The notes beneath the pieces are model-generated. The model saw only the letters and a program-made list of their open reading frames with translations. It made no database searches and had not been told where the DNA came from. A stretch of 64,000 bases of DNA, taken from positions 31,481,371-31,545,370 of the forward strand of contig OZ020487.1 of the NCBI GenBank assembly GCA_963971405.1. The letters are read 5' to 3'. This DNA comes from Psococerastis gibbosa (taxonomy: Eukaryota; Arthropoda; Insecta; Psocodea; Psocidae). This document shows positions 44,449-56,874 of this stretch, one piece after another (position 1 is the first letter of the stretch; every line of letters begins with the position of its first letter). The position numbers were made by a program, and so were the translations under genes.

Positions 44449-45466
44449 GTGAGTTAAGTTCTCCATTCCTTATCAGAAGTGGTAAGCCTAGGCTAACTTC
44501 ACGCATTGGCGCCTTTTTTATGTCTTCATATTTGTACATTTTAATGTTTGTCGTGAGTGCATGCCCAGGGAAAGGACGTTCAGTGTTCATTCCTTCACAA
44601 ACACTTGGCGAGAGCATCTTTGTGAAGCTAGCCTAAGATTCCAAAGGCCCGTGTTATATGATTGAACACTCTTTAAAATATATCGATGAATTTGAAATGA
44701 CGAACTGCACAACGTTAGATAGTTTCTAATGTTTCTGTACATAGCAATGAAGATATTCGTATAGTGTACAGTTTTTGGCCGAGGATTGTATATCACGGGC
44801 CTTTGTCACTGTAAATACTTTGTTCTGCGCAGGATCTCTTTGCTCTGACTAAACTCATTATGCCCATGTAAATAATTAGAATGGTTTGTTACTATAGTCG
44901 AGGGAGTTAAGATTGCAGAGTACGGTAATAGCTGCCGTGGTCGCTGGTGCGTGAATACCGCAATGTGCGTCTCACCATTACCGAGATGAGTCGAGCTGCT
45001 TGTCTTGATGGTGCAGGCCTGCCATTTACGCTCTGGTTGTACTTCAGATGGTATCAAACTCGGATATCTGGCTCTAAGAAGTGGTATTTCTGAAATTATT
45101 GGCATAGGAAAATCACACTTGTTAGGTTGGATTTGATGTTCGCTAACGCGGTGGTGCAGTAGAAGTTGCGGTTTGGCCCAGTCTCTTATTAGAAGGGTCC
45201 GCCTGATAGCTTGGCGGGGTTTGCTAACCCGTGTGGTTGGCTGCAGTAGCATCTGTAAAATGACTGAAATGGTCAATATTGCTATCGAACTGGAATGGTT
45301 CGGAGGAAGAAGGTGTTCAGTCACATTTTAAACCCTCCGATTTTATCATGCAAGGGCCACACACTTACTGTACATATTTGAAAAAGAAAAAGGTTTTATG
45401 TGGACGAGGGGGGTGTAACAGCTTCTAGGATAATACTATTTGAAAAAAATCCTACCACGTTAAGAA

Positions 45467-45633
45467 GACATTTCGTAAGTATAGTTTTTTGTTAATTCTC
45501 TCCCACTTTAAAATTAATTATTGCATAATACACAATTAATTGTCATTAAGTGTGCAATTATACTACAAATGTAATGGTTGTTATCCTGAATATGACGAAT
45601 ATGCCCTTTCTATGTTACCAGAAGTAAGTCTAA
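45467..45633 (+). repeat. Repeat family F, copy 1
   Basis: ACATTTCGTAAGTATAG, CATAATACACAATTAATTGT, CATTAAGTGTGCAATTATAC and GACGAATATGCCCTTTCTA. Repeated at 60,954-61,120. Confidence 0.85.
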
Positions 45634-45662
45634 CGAATATCTTCGTAACGTGGTCGGGATAT

Positions 45663-45900
45663 ATCTGTTTTTTAATGCGAATACAATGTACAAAGCAAGC
45701 ATGACAGGAAGACGACTGGCCGGACGTCCTCGAAAAGGCTGGAAAGATGAGTTTGAAACTGACCTTCGCAAGTTGGGAGTCCGTGGATGGTGGAGCGTTG
45801 TACAAAACCGAGATGACTGGAGGAGTGTTTTCGAGTAGGCCAAAAGAAGAAGAAGAATACGAATACAAGGAAATGACGAGACATCTTACAAGGCGTCAGT
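45663..45900 (+). pseudogene. Non-LTR retrotransposon C-terminal relic
   Basis: The + frame reads GRRLAGRPRKGWKDEFETDL, RKLGVRGWWSVVQNRDDWRS and VFE, followed by stop and AKRRR. This is the classic endonuclease-reverse transcriptase tail (GRPRKRW.D....DL..LG....W...A.DR..WR). It is in the same orientation as the host gene, immediately downstream of repeat F copy 1. Confidence 0.75.
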
Positions 45901-46147
45901 GGCGTCTTGTTAGAAGAAGACCAAGAATCGGAATTTCTGATTAGAAGTGGTTCGAGAAACCCAAGCTCAGCCCGAGCTGTAGTGCCGAGGAAGAAGAGCC
46001 GCCTTGCGGAGGGACATAAGACATTGTAGTGGGTTATTTCCGCAAGTTGTCAACCTCTAGTTTGTTGGCCCAGGGTCGCGACTCGCGTGTATCGCCTGTT
46101 TGTTTTGGCGTGAATTAACCGGGCCATCCCCAGTTGTCCGCCGGATA

Positions 46148-46220
46148 GGTGGAGGGGGCAATTGCACAGTAGCGAGCAATTGACAGTAGTGCAGTGCCGG
46201 TACACAGTAATGGTACGTAC
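46148..46220 (+). repeat. Local duplicate G, copy 1
   Basis: GGAGGGGGCAATTGCACAGT, AGCGAGCAATTGACAG, GTGCAGTGCCGGTACA. Repeated at 47,117-47,190. Confidence 0.75.
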
Positions 46221-46491
46221 GTTCCGTCATGCGTCTAGATTCTAGAGTACCTCTACAACAGCTCCGGATATTTGATATGATATTAGTGAATCCTAGGGGG
46301 ATTGGTGTAATAAAAGAATGGTGTACTGTACTGCAGTAGGCAAGGAATGCGCGCGGCTCGCGAACTTTTCGTTCCGCAATTTTACCCATTTCTGTGTTTT
46401 GTTTTGCAGAACTGAGTAATTTTCTATTCTTTAAGTATTTAAATATTAATTAATATGAATATTGGTGGTGGAATTCTGATGTTCAGTCTAA

Positions 46492-46690
46492 TTTGTAGTC
46501 ATAGTCAATCATCATCATCGTCCGGACACTACATTATTTGAAGAACCTTGGTAACCGCCCGCAACAACATCCGTCCCGCCATTGCCCATTGGTCTCTCGA
46601 TACCGCCTTCCTCTTTGAGCTTCATGACATCCTCCTGCCCACCTATCTACCTCTTCCGCGGACGGTCTAGTAATCTTTTACGTTGTGGTC
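46492..46690 (-). pseudogene. RTE-type LINE 3' end
   Basis: Read on the minus strand, fragments in several frames fit the C-terminal block (RWAGGCHEAQRGR, then RAVTKVLQIM). The sequence ends in repeated GATGATGATGA (the + strand shows TCATCATCATCG at 46,508-46,519), the simple tail typical of RTE-clade elements. Assignment rests mainly on the tail. Confidence 0.4.
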
Positions 46691-46943
46691 TCGGTTTCGA
46701 GAACTTTCTTACTTACCCACTTTAGTATCACTCATTGTCACCACAACCGCCAGCAGCAGCACTTCGGTTGATTTTGGCGATTGTCAGGGACGCTTGGGTC
46801 TAGTTGACTGGATTGCTCCACTGGACTACTCTTGCCGCGCCCCTGCTGGCAGGCGTAGGAAATATAATGCAGTAGTTGTATGCTTAGTTCAGGGTCAAGT
46901 CTTTTGATTTTGGCGATTCTTTGTTGGATTTTTTTTTTTTTTT

Positions 46944-46964
46944 GGTGGGGAGGGGGGGGGGGGT
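46944..46964 (+). repeat. G-rich tract
   Basis: GGTGGGGAGGGGGGGGGGGG following a T tract (46,928-46,942); low complexity. Confidence 0.8.
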
Positions 46965-47116
46965 AACTGCGCGGTTGTGAGAATTAGACAGTATCGTGCT
47001 GCAGGTCTACCTACCTAGTACAACCCTTTGTTGCCCACTCAAATATATAGTATAGCGTTGTTCCCGTAGTTCTGGGTCTCTACTCTCTTCCGTTGGGTGA
47101 TTTTGGAGATTCTTTT

Positions 47117-47190
47117 GGAGGGGGTAATTGCACGGTAGCGAGCGGTTGACAGTCGTGCAGTGCCGGTGAAGCAGTGCGCAGTCATGGTAC
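47117..47190 (+). repeat. Local duplicate G, copy 2
   Basis: GGAGGGGGTAATTGCACGGT, AGCGAGCGGTTGACAG, GTGCAGTGCCGGTGAA. Confidence 0.75.
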
Positions 47191-50100
47191 GTTGTTGTCA
47201 CTCCCACTCTAACAGCTATGGTCAAGTACTGTTTGATTGACAGTGAATTATGCAGTTTTGCGGTCTTGAGTGGGTCATTGTTGCACGATTGACTACAGCC
47301 AGCCGAAATTGGGCTTTATTTACAGTTTCAACACGGTTTTCGTTATACTCGCGTGGTTTGTCTTGAGTGGGGCACTATTGACTTCAACTGAAACGTTTTT
47401 TTTTAAGGTTTCAGCACTGTTTTCATTATATTGACGTGCTTTTTCTGTTATATTTTGTATTGAGTTCCTGCAGTGAACCATTCAATGATTAAAAATGACA
47501 GCAACTTCTTAGATGACCCATTCCATGACAGTTGAAAAATTCGGAAAGTTTTACCCCATCCCCTTATTCCATATCATGGGAATCAGATTATCGGGTAGTT
47601 GATCGGAAATACCCTTAAATGATCGAGAAACTCATTGGCAGCATTCAACTTGCAGCATCAAGTTACAGTAATGGTGCCAGCTAGTGACCTAGACGGCGGG
47701 TGTCGCAACTTGGATACTGCTTAGTTAACTTACTTGTCGGGGTTAATTCACTGAACAGCCCTACTTAAATATTTTTTCCCTAGGTTTAAACCGGTCAGGT
47801 TTGTTAGCCCTTACTGCATACAGTCTTTGGCTTACCAGGTTCATTTCCTTTTTGTAACCTGCAGTTTCACATTGAGTCTCTCTGGTTACAAATATCCTTA
47901 GTTGAGGTCGTAGTCTGTGGGCTGTGGTAGCCCATGGACTGTTTTTGCTTCATTATAGTTCGGGTATCATTCGTCCCGATGCGATGCGATTTTTTGTAAA
48001 TAACTGCTATACTTCAAACTTTTCTCGTTTGTCATGGGTCATATTGTAGGAGCGGTCGCTAATTCCCAAAATTCGTCCAATGGAAAATAAACACGATTTT
48101 CTTTCTTTCTTTCTATCTGTTTAAGAATAGAAGTAGCACTTGAAATGACGGTAAATTAGAGCTGAAATTAGTGTGTGTGTCAGTGAACTTCCGCAAGGGC
48201 ATTAGCTCGCCATGTAACTGACTCACTACCAGAACCTGTTCAAGTTCATTATCTTATGTTACAACTTTAATAATCGCACTCGGGTGCAATCGATTATCGA
48301 ATGCATTTAGTATTTTAGTATCAGAGGACTGAGCTGGCTTCGATTCGCGGCTCCAATCCCTCGGGGCTATATTAAAGTGGAAAGGTCAAACCTATATACC
48401 TAACAGATATTTTTCCTGTCGGCTGACCTCGTATAGGTGAAGAGGGTGTACCGCAAACGCACCGCGAACAATTCTCGAAAGTCAAAACTATTGGCAGAAG
48501 TGGGGGGATTTATCAATGATTCTATAGTACCAAACTGACAATTTAGGGTCTTGGTCTATGCTAGCAGGCACAGAAAGGGGGATCTGGTTTGTTACTTCAA
48601 AAGAGCTGTCACATGCAGGCTTGCTGGATTTATACTACATGCAGTATACGCAAGCTATTGTTAAGGGCTGCTCACCACTTTCCAAGGGAAATTAATATGC
48701 CTGCTGGTTTCACATAAATAATTGCAGGATTAATTTTTTTTAACCGTATAAAAACTATTCAATCAATGACCGTATGCTGTGTAGAGGCTTACGCATTACA
48801 CAAGTGTAACGAGCAAGATGCACACCAAATGTTTAAAAAAAAAAACCAACTGTACCAACGAAGGAAAAGTTTATTTTCAGCTCTAATTCCAAATTGAGTT
48901 TATAAGGGTTTTTAAACAAATTTTGAAGAATTCGATAGAAAGTGCATGGATGTCGTGGAGGCCATCCGGCTCTAAATTCCGAGTATTATACAATATAAAG
49001 TACTGTAATATTATCTATAGTACTTAATAGTAAATCGAGCACCGTCGCTACGCGTTGTTTGTATTAAGTCGTGCAGGCTACATACTATATTGTATCAAAA
49101 AGTAAAGGAGGATTTCTTCTGCTTGATAGAATCTCATTTATGGCGGTAAGACACGATATTTCACAGGATATTGGACTTAGTACAAAAACACGTAGTGGGG
49201 GCGTCCGATTGTCTTGTAATATTTATATACATACTGTATATATTTTCTCTTTTATCATGCTCAGTATGAATAGTTAGTATATTTTGGCGGGAAGTTGTCT
49301 TTTTTTGTGGGCTTCTTACGGCCCAGGTCCAAGGCAACAATGTAGCCCTGCCAGAGCCTCAGGTCATTTGCAGGCAATGACGACTTTTTTGCGCATGTTC
49401 AAATTTCCAGCAAGTCATTGCGGCCATGTCTGTTTTTACCACATCAGACCCTGGTGACCTTTTTACTGAATAGAACCCCATTTTTCACCTTTTTACACTT
49501 TAGTGCAGGTATTCAGCGTTTCCGGAAAACGGGAAATGACAGTGTGGGAGGTGTCCATGCCTTTCTAGGTTGTGGCCTTGTTTGCTTTTAGCCTAATTGA
49601 AAAATAATTGACGATTTGTATTGTTGGCACAATTGAGCAAATTATTATGAGGAAGTTTGAAAACCTTTCAGGGCTGAACATGCCTAAATCAAAGGCTGAA
49701 ATACTAAACGATTATATAAATAAATCTATGCATAAAAATCAATCCAATGGTTGGTTTGTTCCCTAGGATTTCCGAAATCATTGATCAGTTTGTGATGAAA
49801 ATTCGCGGGGTGTTCTGGGCTGTGGGGACGCTCCCGAAGGTTCCAGACAGTAAACAAATCTATATATCTGTGAAAGAGTGTTTCTTTTCCGCCGAACCAC
49901 CCTTCGGTTCGAAAATATAGTTTTTTTTAGCTTTGTTGGTTATGTGCGGGTGTAATTAATCAATCATTGCGTGCAAATTGAGGCAACCTGTGATGGGGCT
50001 CAGTTGGCCTAGAAGTGAGGTGGTTCGGAAGTGGAGAGACAAGACGTGTGTGGAGGAAACGGGGAACAAGTAATTATTGTAAACTCAATGGAAAATGTAG

Positions 50101-51169
50101 TGAAGACAGTGGCAAATGGGGAACGCTGAAGTAATGTATGCCCAATGAAAACATTGTTAAGCGATACGGTAGTATGTAATATGTTCGCTCGGTCCGTTGC
50201 CACGTTTTTATTGTACAGTTTTATGAATTATTCGGTATACAATAATATCACAATACTTTTTTTATTTACAGTCATTGCGTCGTGCAGTTTAACCTATGCT
50301 CTATTATTAATACCTATTTAAAAAGTCTTCTTAATTTCTAAAGGAGTTGAAAGTGCGTGTTAAGCTCAGTCATGTCACACTCTTGTGCAAAAAAGCCTTT
50401 TTACGAGTTTCAATGCAAAATGTCTGGAACCTGGGCGTTGCCTTTTGGCCGGTATTGTGACTTGCTTGGAACCGAATTCGAACGCCTGTGATTCGCTGAG
50501 ACATTGGTCATGGAAGCAAATGGACCCCAGTGTCTATTGCAACAGATTTTTGTTGCTGGCAATTCGCTGACATGTTGCCAGTGACCTATAAATCTTCTTA
50601 AGCGCGTTCAGAAATAGTCTGTTTTTGCACCAACCTGTCAGCAGCCTACTTGCTCCCATGACAAATTTCTCAGTGGATTACTTACGAATTGTCTATGTGT
50701 ACATGTGTAGAATGTGGAGAGCGTGTATTTCGTAGGTATGCGATGCGCAGGTGTGGGACATTCACACAGTTGGTAGGCCTACCTGGTAAATACAGGATAC
50801 GGTCACTGCTATCTCATGTATTGTGAATGTGTACCTACTTGCTGAGAACTAGCCCCACCTACAGCTCTCATACTATGCTCGCTAAAAACGAATCTTAAAA
50901 CGTAGTCTTCGGTGTTGCCAGCTCAATAAACCTTAATCCATCTTTTCTCGATTCTCAAAAAATTAAAATCGTCTTCGTCATGAGCCCTGAGTAATCACTT
51001 GAAAAAGCTGGCTTTTATGGTAAAAAAATTATCTTCAAATCATCAGCTTTTACAGTTCACCAGAGTCGTCTATAGCTATGAATTTATGAATGAAGGTGGA
51101 TTTATAAAATCGATAATACGTGAAAAGTTATTGTTTATAAAATATTTGGATGTTTCTGAAAAAACTACC

Positions 51170-51309
51170 ATTTTGAAAATTAAAAATATCTTATAATATG
51201 ATGCATGAAGTAGTCTTCTATAACTTTGATGAGCCAAATCTTTAATAACATGCTTAGTTAATTAAATAAAAAATAAAATGTATTAAATTTCGGGCTGCCA
51301 ATTTCCTAC
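51170..51309 (+). repeat. Repeat family E, copy 2
   Basis: ATATGATGCATGAAGTAGTC, CATGCTTAGTTAATTAAATA and TTAAATTTCGGGCTGCCAAT; see 30,010. Confidence 0.8.
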
Positions 51310-52282
51310 GGGCTGTACATTCTTAAGGCCCATTAGAACTCCCCGGGACACCATTGCCACTAGTTTTTTTGCGAAATTCGATTTTGTAAATGAAACGAGT
51401 GGCGTTGGTGTCCCGTATTAGGGGGGGGGGGGTCCAGTTAAATAGCAAAAAACCTTCAGAGTTTGTGGTGATCCAATGTCTACGGTCAGCATCATCTTAA
51501 TAAGGCTTGGAACTTGGGTAATGTCCGTACCTACTCAATATAAGGACTCCTTTGTCACATTTTACTGTGCCTTTCATGACAGTACTGTAGTTGACATTGT
51601 GGAGTCTGTAGCGTGGCTAAATAACGTACTGTACTGTTGGCCCAGTACATTGTTAGTGTTTGTAGTTAGAACGAGTTTTTCCGTTCCGTTAATTCCTGCA
51701 CCTGGCATTGTTATCGGTTTTAATCAGTATCTGCGCTGCGAGCACGCAACTAAGCTAGATACACCAAATCCCAGCTAGTACACAGTCTAGTGGTAGTGGA
51801 TTTTCTCTCGAAACGCTCTTGGTTCAATTCCTACGCTACATTTTTTTGGAGTTTACTCCTTAAGAATTGATTTTCATATTTAGGGGCCCGGTATGAGAAA
51901 ATTATAAGGGGTTAAAAATAAGGTGATCGACTGACTACGTTTTCTGCGTTACCGGCCTTTTTCGGCAGGGGTCCCAACCGCCCCCAGGGTGCCTGCAGTG
52001 TACCTTTTGTGCGCATCTTAGATAAAGAAGTGCGCATTTAATTCCCAACATAAGGGTAGACTGTGCCTGTTTAGACAATCGTACTTGAGGAGTAGACTCC
52101 AGTCGTGCGTCGGAGCTGACACACACAATTTTTTGTCCATGCTGAATGATAGTGACTTGATTATTTGATTTTAGTTTCGCAGAAATAGTATTTGGAAATA
52201 GTCATTTTCACTTTTAGAAAGTCTACGTGCGTGTCGAGTCCTGGTCACCTCCGATTTAATCGTGTGACTTTACTACGTTCCC

Positions 52283-52460
52283 CAAGTGGTTCGGAATCCA
52301 CTATAATCAGTAGGTCCACCTTGTCAGTCAACTCCCCTTTCCCCCGAGGTGAAAGAGTCTGCCCTTAGGGTGCCTCAAGTTAACAAACAGACTCACTCCC
52401 CCCGCCAGGCTGACAGGGTTGCTTTAAGCAGAAATGCTGAAAGCTGGCGTTGGAAACAAT
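52283..52460 (-). repeat. Interspersed repeat family D, copy 2 (reverse)
   Basis: AAGTGGTTCGGAATCCACTA, CAGTCAACTCCCCTTTCCCC, CCGCCAGGCTGACAGGGTTG and AAAGCTGGCGTTGGAAACAA. Reverse complement of 13,750-13,927 with about 10% differences by eye. Confidence 0.8.
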
Positions 52461-53626
52461 AACACTTTTAGAAATTAGAGTCAGTGGCAGTCTGTTGAAT
52501 AGACTTTGTCTGTTGGTTACTTCTACTTTTGCTGATTTTTAAAATCTTAAAAAAAATGTTTTGAAATATCCGGATCTTCTTACCTTCTTAGTTTCTAATA
52601 ATATTGACTATAATAATTCGCATTATTCCAAAGTTATTTCAATGTCACTGTAACGATATCAATGAATTTTATACGGGGTAGACGCAGTATCAAGGTAAGT
52701 GATACTGCTTAATTTTACAATTTATTGTTTGTTTGTAAGGTAAAGAACACATTATTTTATTAAATATTGTGAGCATCAACATTGGCATCAACAAGTCACT
52801 GTCTCGATGCTGTCGTCGAGCTGTCGTCGTTTGTGGGTGATCTCCATCCTTTCAGTGTTACGATTTTGGAACCGTTCTTTAGAGTGAGCTATGTCTCGAG
52901 AGATTATCTTGGGGGATAGAAGCATCGGGAGATGGCGAGATGCATTTCTTGTGGTACGCCGTGCCGATATGGTTCACTGCGAAATTATGTTCTCCAGCGT
53001 GCCTTCTCAGCCTAGTTCCATGAGAATCTCATCTATAAACTCTTCATAAAATCAGGTTCTATAATCGAATACGAATGTATCCGCTATTCAGCCATTGACA
53101 TAGCTCGTAGAAACACAATGGTTCCTGACTTGGAGCAATCTTCAGTCCGAGGAAATTTATTGCTGTATACCGTAGAAAGGATGCCCGAACTAGAGTAATA
53201 AGCGAAAATACGACTTCATTCAGTTATCTGGTGGGCTGTCGTGGACTATGAAAAGTGCAATTTAAAAAGGGTTGGAAAAGGTCTAGGCTCTAGTCTAGAG
53301 GAACAGATGTAGTAGGCTATACTGAGTGCGAAATACCAAAAAGTTCACTCCTTCATTCTTACAGATTCCTAGGGATTTTCATGCCATTCTTCGACAGCAT
53401 ACTTGAATCAATTATGAACGACACTACTGTGCGACCAGCAATTGAAAGAAAAAAAACACTAATAGAATAGATTATTATTTGATTTTTTTTTGACGTTATG
53501 GACTTACTGTGTATTTCCTTGCCCTTCCAACGACTCCATGGATTCGTTATTGGAATTGAATGAAGTTTTCTTAGTTAGTGGTTTATTATGAAAAGCACAG
53601 TTGTATCACTATGAAATGTACAAACT

Positions 53627-53666
53627 ATACGTACGTACGTACTATACGTACTATACGTACGTACGT
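53627..53666. repeat. Palindromic ACGT-rich repeat
   Basis: ACTATACGTACGTACGTACT followed by ATACGTACTATACGTACGTA; self-complementary throughout and able to form a cruciform. Confidence 0.75.
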
Positions 53667-54094
53667 CTAATCTCATGATTACCTCGAAGACTCAGAAGGC
53701 TCCTTTGCAGTGGTGACTGGTAATGGTTATTTTCTATCTATTTCAAATCTATTAAGTTGCATCGAGACTGTAGGCCTGAAGCTGATTGAATTGAGATGGT
53801 TTGCCAGGTTGATGCTCCGCAACTGTAATTAGTGCAAACAATGGATGAGCTGCCTGTGCACAACTCTCTGGAATTCCAGTACTTTCGCTTGCGTGTCTGC
53901 CCACTGGAGTTCCCACTAATTGTGTCTCCTATTGCCCCTATTCCCAACCCCTCACAATAAGTCCATAGAAAGTCAATCGTATAGTAATAACTGTTAGCAG
54001 GCTCCCGAAACACGCGCACTCTGTGCTAGCCGTGATGCCGACTGACTGGACCTATTACTGAGCATGGTTACGTTACGTTACGTGTCCATGCAGT

Positions 54095-54195
54095 GTGCTG
54101 CTGTTGGAAGGCGGACTCAGTACTCGCACTTGCTTATGGTAAGGTATGACTATGGTAACTAGGAGCCAGCTCAAATATCTTCTTTTAAATACTTT
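54095..54195 (+). repeat. Local duplicate H, copy 1
   Basis: GTGCTGCTGTTGGAAGGCGG, ACTCAGTACTCGCACTTGC and TTTTAAATACTTTCTTGCG. Repeated at 54,678-54,772. Confidence 0.75.
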
Positions 54196-54265
54196 CTTGC
54201 GTCCAGAGGTTTGGTAGTTTTACCTTGTGAGAGTTTCCTTGGTGACTTCGTGGAACTTGGAGAAT

Positions 54266-54370
54266 ATCATGAGTAGAGGAAAAAGAACGCAATGATCCAC
54301 AGTAATCGGATAAAATCCATCATCAGTATTTTACTGTGGATCATTGCGTTCTTCTTCCTCTACTCACGAT
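54266..54370. repeat. Long hairpin (40-bp arms)
   Basis: GAGTAGAGGAAAAAGAACGC and AATGATCCACAGTAA pair with TTACTGTGGATCATTGCGTT and CTTCTTCCTCTACTC; two mismatches and a 25-nt loop. No ORF or flanking duplication. Confidence 0.85.
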
Positions 54371-54677
54371 TGGTAGTTTTGGACAGACAAATAAGTGGGT
54401 CTTGTCTTGAACAGTCAGATTCCACATTATTGGAATAAAAGAGAATGGTTGCATTGTTTTACAATTGAAGGAAATAATAATAATTAAAATGTAGTTACCT
54501 ACAGTAGGTAGAATTTTGAAATCTGTGATAAGAATTTTAATTAATGTATCTAGTACATCTACGAGAGAAAAAATTTGGAAAACTCACCAAAAATATTTAT
54601 CAATTTGAATTTCCCGCGTATTTTGCACTCGTTTGAATAAACCCCGGTATTATATTAATTCCAAATCGCCATAATAG

Positions 54678-54772
54678 GGCTGCTGTTGGAAGGCGAACTC
54701 AGTACTCGCCCTTACCTATGGGCTATAGGTTTAAGGTATAACTGTCTTTTAAATACTTTCTTACCAAGCGTG
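54678..54772 (+). repeat. Local duplicate H, copy 2
   Basis: GGCTGCTGTTGGAAGGCGAA, CTCAGTACTCGCCCTTACC. It directly follows a family P-like end (AACCCCGGTATTATATTAAT, then CGCCATAATAGGGCTGC). Confidence 0.7.
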
Positions 54773-55696
54773 TCCAGTAACAGCACACATTGTCGAAATA
54801 GTCAAATATTGGGTGGTTCGGACTGCCTTGTCATTAGCTTGGATTAGATCGTCAACTGTGTATGGGCTTGGTAGTCTTGGACAGTTGCACGGTTCCTGTC
54901 GGAAGGCACACCATATGGAAAAGGGGAGATTGAATGCTGAAACTTATTGGACATGATTTCTTCGCTCTGCATCCCCTAGAACTAGAACATATGCAATTGG
55001 GGCTTGAACGGATGGAAATGTCTGTTTTTTACTAAACATACTTAAAAATATCTTGGACTTAATTAGAACGGTCGCTTTCGGCCATCTTACTAATCTCTAC
55101 TTTTGTGCAAGAAACTGTGCTTTTTATTTATCATCTGTTCAGCTGGTAAATAGGGACTCAATCATTGGGACTCTTAGAAATTTCCGTTAGGTAGTAAAGC
55201 GTGTACCTAACGTCAGAGTTGGTGCTGAGAAAAAATATTGGAGGCTGAAATGAAGGGGTTGGAAGTGGTACTTGTTGTAATAGCCCTTGTATGCCTCCCA
55301 GCTTTCATCTTCTACACTGTAATTGCCGCGAAAATGTCCTCTGTCAACTAGAGGGGTTTCACATGTTTTAAAGCATTCACACGGTATAATGAGGGTCTCG
55401 TCTGGTTGTCAAAGAAAGGTGAGGGTGACTAAATAAGTAATTTGCAAGGTGATCGGATTCCCGTCTGGTTAATTTCCGGGCATCACCCCTCTAACGGTCA
55501 CTAATTTTGTTAGAAATGTGTTTCTATAGCGTAGAGAGGAAGGGAACCATATTAAAAACAATAATAATAATAATCGTTGTTGTTGACAATGCGATTTTAG
55601 AGGACGAATGATGACTTATAATGAAGTAGTTTCAGGTTTCGTCGTGACTTACGCTTCCAATGGGCCTACTATGCTGTTTAATATTAATTTCTTTTT

Positions 55697-55775
55697 GGGA
55701 CTAAAAATGTAAACAAGATAATTTTAGAATGGAAAGTGGTGTTGAAAATGGTTTTGTTTACATTTCTAACTCCAA
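55697..55775. repeat. Family P core-like inverted repeat
   Basis: AAATGTAAACAAGATAATTT and GAATGGAAAGTGG, then GTTTTGTTTACATTTCTAAC. Same core as 23,955 without the CTGCAGCCTGATCG ends. Confidence 0.6.
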
Positions 55776-55889
55776 GAATTAGTTAATACTTAATGGCATA
55801 GTAAGTGCGCTCGCAGATACAGTATGTGGGCTCTAGTGTCATATAGCCTACTGCTGGAATAACAGTTTTTTGTTTATTCTGATTCATTA

Positions 55890-56391
55890 GGGGTCTTCAC
55901 AGTGTTCGTGTTATCGAGTTATACCTAGTTAAGTGTGTTATATCAAGCTAAGTTAACACATCGATAACCCGATAACCAGCTAACCAGCGTACTATCCTAA
56001 ACCCACTTCCAAGTTGGTTAACGTGTTATTTACCTTGCTATAGCTCAGGTTTGACCGCCGCCATATTTGTTTTTTTCGATTGATTTGAAACACGAGTTTA
56101 AAATTTTGTAGTATTTAAATGTATTTGTGTAATCTATTATCACAAGCAATTACCGTAAATACTTAAAATTATAATAACCAAAATGAACAAAAAATATAAA
56201 CAAATGTGGCACTAGAATAGAGTTCTGCCACTTTCTTTAAAGCCGTGCCACGAACGTCTGACTACTACCACGTTGTTTACTCTGTCGACATAGCATGATA
56301 ACTCACTCCCGAGGTCCACTCACGATTGTGTGTTAAGTTGAATAGCACATCTAACTCGATAACTCGATAACACGAACACTGTGAAGACCCC
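55890..56391. mobile_element. 502-bp TIR element with TA duplication
   Basis: GGGGTCTTCACAGTGTTCGT + GTTATCGAGTTAT (33 bp) is repeated perfectly inverted at the right end. TA flanks both sides (55,888-55,889 and 56,392-56,393), as for Tc1/mariner-type elements. No transposase; a MITE. A degraded end of the same kind lies at 17,171. Confidence 0.9.
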
Positions 56392-56766
56392 TACTAATTG
56401 ATTGGGCATGAGCGCGGAAAATTAAATTTAAATCAATGACTGGCTGTCAACATTGAAAGGAAAAATTCATTGATCCGATCCAAAGGCTCCCAGCATATTA
56501 GCGCCACAAACGAAAGAGCCGATCAGACCGCTGAAATATAGGCCAATCAGAACGTAGCTTTTTTGGGGATTCATGTAACTTTGAACACCCTTGTTCTAGA
56601 GCCATTTGCATATGCAAATGAACTAACTTGGTAGGTATACGTTACCCTGTACAATAAGCTTGGATATTCAAGGATGGTAATACTCCTTAAAACTGCGTTT
56701 AAATACAAATTATGCAGTTTCTATGACTACTATACGTATACTGACTTAGATTTGATTGGGTTTCAG

Positions 56767-56874
56767 ACGGAGACACGGAATGAGGTGAACGGATCGGAGA
56801 AGCGAACGTCCAGCAAGAAGAAGAAGAAGTCGTCCAAGACCAAGACAGAGGAGAAAGAGAACCACATCTCTGTC
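56767..56874 (+). CDS. Host gene, exon 2 (36 codons, Lys-rich)
   Basis: Between a TTGGGTTTCAG acceptor and a GTAAGT donor; phase 0 at both ends. Reads TETRNEVNGSEKRTSSKKKK then KSSKTKTEEKENHISV. It is strongly basic, in contrast to the acidic exon 1, and has the look of a nuclear-localisation or microtubule-binding segment, which is speculation. It joins exon 1 in frame. Confidence 0.75.

Larger units (their letters stand above)
44449..56766 (+). other. Intron 1 of the host gene (12.3 kb)
   Basis: Bounded by GTGAGT and TTTCAG. Filled with non-LTR relics, repeat families D, E, F and P-like scraps, a TA-flanked TIR element and hairpins. Its larger open frames (for example minus 44,806-45,324, 172 codons) lack domains or splice structure. 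No second gene seen. Confidence 0.7.

Noticed and set aside
44806..45324. 172-codon minus-strand frame in intron 1
   Set aside because: No domain, membrane or splice features, and no codon bias; probably chance.
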